DNA from: Candidatus Dormiibacterota bacterium
GTDB lineage: Bacteria; Chloroflexota; Dormibacteria; Dormibacterales; Dormibacteraceae
Reading direction: 5' to 3'
DNA: 64,000 nt
Assembly (NCBI GenBank): GCA_003139695.1
Contig: PLJM01000017.1
Coordinates: 1-64,000, forward strand
Below, piece by piece: positions 58,168 to 64,000 of this stretch. Both the position numbers and the translations under genes were made by a program. The notes beneath the pieces are model-generated. The model had not been told where the DNA came from. It ran no database searches and saw only the letters and a program-made list of their open reading frames with translations. The first letter of the stretch is position 1; each line of letters begins with the position of its first letter.

Positions 58168-58911
58168 CTAAGCGACTGAAATCTTTGGCTGCTGGAGCAC
58201 CAAGCGGTAACCCTTACCCTTCTCGTTGACCACCTCGCACACGCCTTTGAACGGCAAAAGCTTTTGCCGAAGCCGCGCCACGTAGGTGCGGAACTGCTCG
58301 ATCGACGCTTCGGGGCCCCAGGCCGGCAGAGCCACGTCCTCGGCGGCGAAGAACTGACTCGGATTGGCCAGCAAAAATGAGAGCAGCTGCCACTCGCGCT
58401 TCGTCAAGGAGGCTGTGGCCGCATCGCTCTTAACCGTTCGCTGCTTGGCGTCAAAGACGAGGCCGCCCAATTCGATTTTGGTGGCGATCGAAACCACCGA
58501 GGCGACGTCCGGACCGCGCAGCACCGACTTGATCGCCCCGATCAGAGCGTCCGGGACGAAAGGCTTTGGCAGAACTTGGCTTGCACCCGCTTCGTAGGTT
58601 TCGAGGGTTGCTCCGGCATCGTCGGACGACTCATCGAGCAAGATGAAAGGGGACCGAGCCGAAGCCTTCAACTCACCGAGTTGCTTGGGGGTTACGCGGG
58701 AGTCGGCGCTCATGCCGAGAATGACCAGGTCGAACTTCCGGGGCCTCTCAAGTTGCAGCTTCGCTGCGTCAAACTCAGCCACACTCTCAAATTCCCCTCC
58801 CGACAGCTCGACCACATGTGAGATGACGGAACGGTAACCGGCGTTAGCGTCGACGACCAGGATGCGGGGCAGTTTGGCTCGCTGCCGCGGCCGAGTCTTT
58901 CTCTTTCCCAT
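58168..58911 (-). CDS. OmpR-like winged-helix protein with degenerate receiver domain
   Basis: Receiver-like ILVVDANAGYRS...FDLVILGMSADS...VLPKPFVPDALI, with Gly at the usual phosphoacceptor Asp; C-terminal SLTKREWQLLSFLLANPSQFF...RTYVARLRQKL. Confidence 0.75.
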   Translation of the reverse strand: MGKRKTRPRQRAKLPRILVVDANAGYRSVISHVVELSGGEFESVAEFDAAKLQLERPRKFDLVILGMSADSRVTPKQLGELKASARSPFILLDESSDDAGATLETYEAGASQVLPKPFVPDALIGAIKSVLRGPDVASVVSIATKIELGGLVFDAKQRTVKSDAATASLTKREWQLLSFLLANPSQFFAAEDVALPAWGPEASIEQFRTYVARLRQKLLPFKGVCEVVNEKGKGYRLVLQQPKISVA

Positions 58912-58971
58912 TGCACTCCCTATTGCGGTTCATGGCCGTCGCTCAAATTATGCGGTGGCGTCAACCGGTCG

Positions 58972-59541
58972 CTAATTGTCGAGGCGGAGCTCCAGGGAAT
59001 AGCCGCGACCCGCCTGGTCGACCAGATCGCACGGGATTTCCAATTCCGCAAGGATCATTTGCACGCGCCGGACGTAGTTGCGGACCTCCTCCGGGAAGAG
59101 GGCGGGCCCGGCCCAGGCCTGGCTCAGGATCTGGTTGACGGTGAAATAGCGGTTTGGATGATCAAGCAGGAATTGGAGGAGCTGAAACTCCCGCGCGGTG
59201 AGCGTAGCCTCCCCACCCTTATAGCGAATCATTCGCCCCTCTGGATCCAGCCAGAGGCCGTCGAGATCCCAAACGCGTCGTGTCCAAATCTCGAGCCGTT
59301 TCTGATAGCCGTCCATCGGGCTCTCGATGATCTTGAGGTCCGCCTGTGCTGCCCTCTGCGCGACTGGCTCCAGCTTGGCTACATTGCGCCTGACCCGATC
59401 GAGGATTCCCCGTTTGAATTCGAGGAGATCGACATAGATGCTCATCCAATGGCGGGCGTCTTCACTACGGGTGGTTCCAATGTCTTCACCCTCGAGCGGC
59501 GGGGAACCTTCATCCATCACTGGCGCGACGAAATGTGGCAC
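58972..59541 (-). CDS. Winged-helix (OmpR/PhoB-type) DNA-binding protein with unnamed N-terminal helical domain
   Basis: TLTAREFQLLQFLLDHPNRYFTVNQILSQAW...EVRNYVRRVQMILAEL...GRGYSLEL; no receiver domain. Confidence 0.75.
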   Translation of the reverse strand: MPHFVAPVMDEGSPPLEGEDIGTTRSEDARHWMSIYVDLLEFKRGILDRVRRNVAKLEPVAQRAAQADLKIIESPMDGYQKRLEIWTRRVWDLDGLWLDPEGRMIRYKGGEATLTAREFQLLQFLLDHPNRYFTVNQILSQAWAGPALFPEEVRNYVRRVQMILAELEIPCDLVDQAGRGYSLELRLDN

Positions 59542-59656
59542 CCGGACTGGGCCGCTGTCAGCAAAATTCGGTGTTTCGCTGCATTACAAATATTGCGCAC
59601 TCCCTCCAGGAGAATTCGCGCTAGCGACTGAACTGCAGCAGCCGTTCACAGATGGT

Positions 59657-59712
59657 CTGGGACGGTAAGCTCTTCGGTTTCTAAAACCGCTTGCGGGCGG
59701 CTGTCGGAAGAG
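59657..59712. other. Intergenic hairpin element (copy B), similar to 3606-3654
   Basis: CTCTTC/GAAGAG (59670-59675/59707-59712) enclosing CGGTTT-CTA-AAACCG and AAAACCGCTTGCGGGC. Confidence 0.35.
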
Positions 59713-59890
59713 GGCCTATTTCGTTCAGCCAGGCCGGCGACGACCGATTAAGCCACCGAGCGAACCAAGGTCATGCTATCGACAGTTGAGGTGATCGACC
59801 TCGCAGTAGGCGGGCACAGCGTCGAGGCACCTGCGCGGGCTTAGGCGGTGTGGTTCCGCACGCAAGCGGTTCGGTGAAACACGAGCGTGG

Positions 59891-60442
59891 CTACTGAGCA
59901 ATGAGATTCGGGATACCACCGGCTCCGACCTCGAGGTCTGCCCACATGCCGCTGGCCTCGTTGCCGTCGACCAGCGATGCGATGCGATAGCCGCCGGTCG
60001 CCGTCGGAGTGAACGTGAAGCTGGCTGACTGGCCGGGATCCAAGCCGCGGCGAGGGTTCGAGGTGGACCAACCGGGCTGAACCGGTGCAGTTGCTTCGCC
60101 GTCGGCGACGACAGCGCACGAGTTGGGCACCGTCCCGTGGTTGACGCATTGAATAGTCACCTGCCACTCCGTTGGGACCGTGAGCACCAACGCGCCGTTT
60201 CCGTAGCCGTCGTAGTTGAACTGGATGTCGGTGGCAGGATGGCCTGCGATCAAGGTGACGACGGCAGTCCGCGTCGCTGCATCGACGTGGATGAAGGTCT
60301 TTGGATCGGGCGCGGTGCCGGGTCCGGTTCCAGCCAGAGGGTCGCACGAGGACACGCCCAACAGGAAGAGTGTTCCCAGCAGAAGGAAAGCTCCCAATCC
60401 ACCGCCGAGGTTGGTCCGGTCGTGGAAATGAATCGACACCAT
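59891..60442 (-). CDS. Sulfocyanin-like (cupredoxin) exported protein with degenerate copper site
   Basis: Lipobox-like LLLGVSSCDP; IQFNYDGYGNGALVLTVPTEWQVTIQCVNHGTVPNSCAVV...YRIASLVDGNEASGMWADLEV. Confidence 0.65.
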   Translation of the reverse strand: MVSIHFHDRTNLGGGLGAFLLLGTLFLLGVSSCDPLAGTGPGTAPDPKTFIHVDAATRTAVVTLIAGHPATDIQFNYDGYGNGALVLTVPTEWQVTIQCVNHGTVPNSCAVVADGEATAPVQPGWSTSNPRRGLDPGQSASFTFTPTATGGYRIASLVDGNEASGMWADLEVGAGGIPNLIAQ

Positions 60443-60613
60443 AAAACAGCATGCACTTTCAATCCAGTGTGTTGCGAGCTTCACATTCCATGCTGGCAGG
60501 CACAACCGTGTGCAGACGAATTAGCGGACGTGCGAGCATCGTGCTGTGGTGAGCGTTTGGCGGCGTGCTCTCGATAAGAGACCTTGTTGTCCTACGCTGA
60601 TTGGCGCCACCTG

Positions 60614-62560
60614 ATGTCTAGCTCGCCGCCCAGCGCCGCCCGTCCGCCAAGACTCTCGAAGCCTGCGCAGCAGAAAACGCCCGCCCCTGTGCTACAGAAC
60701 CCATTCCGCTCGAGACGCCTTTGGATCACCCTCGGCTTACTCCTGCTGATCAATATCTTCGTGACAAACGTGCTGTTTGCGCCGGCGCAACCAACCACCG
60801 TGACCCTGCCGTATGACGTATTCAAGCAGCAGGTTGCCGCCGGCAACGTGATCAGCGTGACTACAACCGGCGATGCAATCACCGGAGTCACCAAAACTCC
60901 GGTCAAGGAGTCGCCAACCAGCACGGTCAGCGCGACGCACTTCTCCACGCAGCGGCCCTCATTCGCCGATGACAGCCTGGAGCCTCTTCTGGAGCAGCAC
61001 GGGGTCACCATCAACGCTAAGCCCGAGAACCCTCCGCCTCCGCTCTGGCTGACGTTGCTCCTGAGCTTCGGGCCGACCCTATTGATCGTGGTCGCAGTGC
61101 TCTACTTCATTCGCCGCGCTGCAAGTGCTGGTGGCGCGGGTGGCTTGCTCGGCGCGTTTGGTCAGAGCCGGGCGCGGCTGTATGACCCCGAACGGCCCGG
61201 GACGACGTTCGCTGACGTAGCAGGGATCGATGAGGTCCGGCAAGAGCTCGAAGAGCTAGTCGACTTCTTACGGGAGCCGCAGAAATATGAGCGCCTCGGC
61301 GGAATGGTCCCGAAGGGCGTTCTCCTTATCGGGCCGCCAGGCACCGGCAAGACTTTGCTGGCTCGCGCCGTCGCGGGCGAGGCAAAGGTGCCCTTCTTCA
61401 GCCAATCCGCATCGGAGTTCGTGGAAGCAATTGTTGGCGTCGGCGCCTCGCGCGTGCGGGATCTGTTCACAAAGGCGCGCCAAGCCGCGCCCGCGATCAT
61501 TTTCCTCGACGAGCTTGACGCCGTCGGCCGTAGCCGTAGCTCCGGCTTTCGCATCGGTGGCAACGATGAACAAGAACAGACGCTCAACCAGATCCTTACG
61601 GAAATGGATGGGTTCGAGCCAGGGAAAGGAGTCATCGTCCTGGCTGCAACCAACCGGGCGGATGTTCTCGACCAGGCCCTCCTTCGGCCCGGTCGCTTCG
61701 ATCGCCGTGTGACGCTCCAGCCGCCGGACCGGCGCGGCCGCGCCGCGATTCTGAAAATTCACACGGCAAAGGTGCCACTGGGCCCCGACGTCGACCTCGA
61801 TGCGATCGCCGGTGCCACCCCCGGGCTGGTGGGTGCCGATCTCCGCAACCTCGCCAACGAGGCGGCCCTCGGCGCCGCTCGCAAGGGCGAGTCTGCCGTC
61901 ACCTCTGCTGACTTTTTCGAGGCCATCGACAGGATTCTGCTTGGAACCGAGCGTCACCTGATGCTGACCCCAAGCGACCGCGAACGTGTCGCCTATCACG
62001 AGTCGGGGCATGCCCTCCTGGGCTTGCTGATACCCGGTGCGGACCCCGTCCGCAAAGTGACGATAATTCCGCATGGCGGAGCACTGGGAGTCACAGTCCA
62101 GAGCCCTGTCGACGATCGCTTCAACTATGGCGAGGATTACGTGCGCGCTCGGATCGTGGGCGCCCTCGGCGGCAGGGCGGCGGAGCAGTTGGTCTACAAC
62201 ACACTGACCACGGGCGCGGCGAGCGACCTGCAACAGGTCACGATGATTGCTCACGAGATGGTGGTGAGATGGGGGATGAGCCCCAAAATCGGACCACTCG
62301 CGTTCAGGGAGAACGGTTCGGGCGATGGTCTCGGACTGACGCGACCCTACAGCGAAGCCACAGCAAGGGAAGTTGACACCGAGGTCAAGCGCATCGCCGA
62401 TGAATGTTTTGCCGACGCTGTGCGACTCCTGACTGAACATCGAGAGCAGTTGGAAGCCCTTGTCCAGGCCCTCTTGAAGGAGGACTCTTTGGGCGAGGAG
62501 CAGATTCTCGCCGTCACAGGTCTAAAGGCGGCCGCCTCTGACACAAACCGCTCAGGCTGA
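60614..62560 (+). CDS. ftsH: ATP-dependent zinc metalloprotease FtsH
   Basis: Walker [47 protein letters not shown], two N-terminal TM segments. Confidence 0.95.
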   Translation: MSSSPPSAARPPRLSKPAQQKTPAPVLQNPFRSRRLWITLGLLLLINIFVTNVLFAPAQPTTVTLPYDVFKQQVAAGNVISVTTTGDAITGVTKTPVKESPTSTVSATHFSTQRPSFADDSLEPLLEQHGVTINAKPENPPPPLWLTLLLSFGPTLLIVVAVLYFIRRAASAGGAGGLLGAFGQSRARLYDPERPGTTFADVAGIDEVRQELEELVDFLREPQKYERLGGMVPKGVLLIGPPGTGKTLLARAVAGEAKVPFFSQSASEFVEAIVGVGASRVRDLFTKARQAAPAIIFLDELDAVGRSRSSGFRIGGNDEQEQTLNQILTEMDGFEPGKGVIVLAATNRADVLDQALLRPGRFDRRVTLQPPDRRGRAAILKIHTAKVPLGPDVDLDAIAGATPGLVGADLRNLANEAALGAARKGESAVTSADFFEAIDRILLGTERHLMLTPSDRERVAYHESGHALLGLLIPGADPVRKVTIIPHGGALGVTVQSPVDDRFNYGEDYVRARIVGALGGRAAEQLVYNTLTTGAASDLQQVTMIAHEMVVRWGMSPKIGPLAFRENGSGDGLGLTRPYSEATAREVDTEVKRIADECFADAVRLLTEHREQLEALVQALLKEDSLGEEQILAVTGLKAAASDTNRSG

Positions 62561-62733
62561 GGCCTCCGACGGAGGCCCGCAGGGCAAACTCCATAGCAAC
62601 TGGGGGCAGTTATGCGGCGCGGAAGATTGCTGCTTTTGTTACATCAGCTGGGTGAACATGGTCGTGTCAGGGCGGAGGGGTGCCGTCGTAAGACCGCCCC
62701 TTCGGCTTGGCCAAGCGACCCTCCGACCGCGGG

Positions 62734-63156
62734 CTAGCGCGCGGCCGCGAGCCCTGCCTCGGCCACCTCCATATCTTGCTTGTAATGGCCTCCACTTACT
62801 CCGATCGCGCCTACGATCACCTCGCCGGCCTTGATCGGGTAGCCCCCTCCAAAAACGACGAGCCGATCAATCCCTCCGACGGCGCCGGCCGCCAGCGGCG
62901 GGTCATTCTTGATGAACTCATGCCAGGCGTCAGTTGAAAGCCCGAAACCGACCGCCGTATAGGCCTTGTCCTGGGCGATTTGAACACTGAGGAGGGCGGC
63001 ACCATCCATCCGGCTGAAGGCCTTCAGCACACCGCTCTCATCGCATACGGCTATCACGAATGGATGACCCATCGCCTTTGCCTTCGCCTCCGCCGCGGCG
63101 ACGATCCGATGCGCCGACTCGGTGCTGATGCTGGCCTTGTTGAACGTCTCGCTCAT
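62734..63156 (-). CDS. GlcG/HbpS family heme-binding-like protein
   Basis: IVAAAEAKAKAMGHPFVIAVCDESGVLKAFSRMDGA...GVSGGHYKQDMEVAEAGL. Confidence 0.88.
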   Translation of the reverse strand: MSETFNKASISTESAHRIVAAAEAKAKAMGHPFVIAVCDESGVLKAFSRMDGAALLSVQIAQDKAYTAVGFGLSTDAWHEFIKNDPPLAAGAVGGIDRLVVFGGGYPIKAGEVIVGAIGVSGGHYKQDMEVAEAGLAAAR

Positions 63157-63992
63157 TGGTCCTCCTCCATGTCAACAACTTTGTACCGCTGCTCGAGCTC
63201 GAGAATCTCTGGTAAGCCGATGAAGTCGACGAAATCGCCGAATCGAGGAAGGTCGGAGAGGACGCCGATCGGAGAGCCGTCCTCCTTGATCCTTTTTAGC
63301 ACGCCGCGCATTGCCTTGGTCGCTGCGAGCAGGGTGCTGATCGGAAAGATGATGATGGCGAAGCCCAGTTCGGTCAACAGGCTGTGTGAAACCGCTGGTG
63401 TCTTGCCCCCTTCCGCATAGTTGAAAAGAAGTGGAACTTTCGGGAAGGCGGCTGCAACAGCGCGTATCTCGGCCTCCGATTGAGGCGCCTCGATGAAAAG
63501 AATGTCGGCCCCGGCCTCCCGGTAGAGCCGAGCCCGTTCGATGGCAGCGTCCAGGCCCTCGACCGCGCGGGCGTCGGTTCGAGCGATCAGCAGGAAGTCC
63601 GGCGAGCTGCGCGCGTCACTCGCAGCGTGGATCTTGGCTGCCATCTCGTCGGGCGAGATGACCTGCTTGCCTTCCATGTGTCCGCACTTTTTGGGTGCCA
63701 CCTGGTCCTCTATGTGGATCGCAGCCACCCCCGCCCTTTCGTACGCCTGAACGGTGCGGATGACGTTGATCGGGTTGCCGTACCCAGTGTCGGCGTCGGC
63801 GATCACCGGAATGTCGACTGCATCGACGATACGCCGGGCGTTATCGACCATCTCCGCCATCGTCATGAGCCCAACGTCGGGTCTCCCGAGGTATCCGGCC
63901 GAGGAACCAAAACCAGTCATGTAAGCGACCGGAAAGCCCGCCTCCTCGACGAGTCGAGCGCTCAGAGCGTCGTAGCACCCCGGGGCAAGCAC
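63153..63992 (-). CDS. Isocitrate lyase/PEP mutase family protein (may extend beyond window)
   Basis: PGCYDALSARLVEEAGFPVAYMTGFGSSAG, ADADTGYGNPINVIRTVQAYERAGVAAIHIEDQVAPKKCGH. Confidence 0.9.
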   Translation of the reverse strand: MLAPGCYDALSARLVEEAGFPVAYMTGFGSSAGYLGRPDVGLMTMAEMVDNARRIVDAVDIPVIADADTGYGNPINVIRTVQAYERAGVAAIHIEDQVAPKKCGHMEGKQVISPDEMAAKIHAASDARSSPDFLLIARTDARAVEGLDAAIERARLYREAGADILFIEAPQSEAEIRAVAAAFPKVPLLFNYAEGGKTPAVSHSLLTELGFAIIIFPISTLLAATKAMRGVLKRIKEDGSPIGVLSDLPRFGDFVDFIGLPEILELEQRYKVVDMEEDQ

Positions 63993-64000
63993 CGGCGAAG

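Noticed and set aside
61260-61480. FtsH pore motif reads FVEAIVGVG rather than the E. coli FVEMFVGVG
   Set aside because: An Ile at this position is, to my knowledge, seen in other bacterial FtsH lineages, so it is probably lineage variation; the enzyme otherwise looks intact.
1-64000. Integrative element, prophage, transposon or CRISPR-Cas locus
   Set aside because: No integrase, transposase, phage structural gene, terminal inverted repeats, regularly spaced repeats or cas genes were recognised.

Overview
High-GC bacterial chromosomal window of 64 kb, probably from a terrestrial Chloroflexota/Dormibacterota/Actinobacteria-like organism (an inference from gene content and codon usage). It is dense with catabolic and transport operons. 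No rRNA, CRISPR array, transposase or integrase was found. Main blocks: (1) Nramp transporter, SSS symporter/DUF3311, CPA2 antiporter, tandem FMN-binding lipoproteins and a truncated old-yellow-enzyme remnant (0-7.7 kb). (2) DapA-like aldolase, LLM oxidoreductase, cyclase and RidA, divergent from a branched-chain-type ABC transporter that leads into two DUF1989 genes interleaved with an SDR and a hydrolase (7.8-18.8 kb). (3) MFS transporter plus a molybdenum-hydroxylase locus with two large subunits but one FAD and one FeS subunit, inside a tightly overlapping GntR-led operon of about 12 genes (18.8-31.9 kb). (4) Ser/Thr kinase coupled to a membrane HD-GYP protein (32.0-34.6 kb). (5) GGT-family protein, Dpp-type ABC transporter and FAD amine oxidase (34.8-44.0 kb). 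(6) TetR-controlled class I (ATP-dependent) benzoyl-CoA reductase cluster bcrCBAD, with a zinc-ribbon-tailed crotonase, a CoA-transferase-like pair and an SDR (44.4-52.8 kb). (7) Hemerythrin, PRODH, tryptophanase/tyrosine phenol-lyase, ArsR, atypical OmpR-like regulators sharing an unnamed helical domain, a ligand-less sulfocyanin-like lipoprotein, FtsH, GlcG/HbpS and a PEP-mutase-family lyase (52.8-64 kb). The most unusual items are the phosphoacceptor-less receiver and orphan helical-domain/wHTH locus, the bcr cluster with an operator placed exactly in a leaderless promoter spacer, the DUF1989-SDR-DUF1989 cassette without a visible urea/guanidine carboxylase, and the sulfocyanin-like protein lacking Cu ligands.
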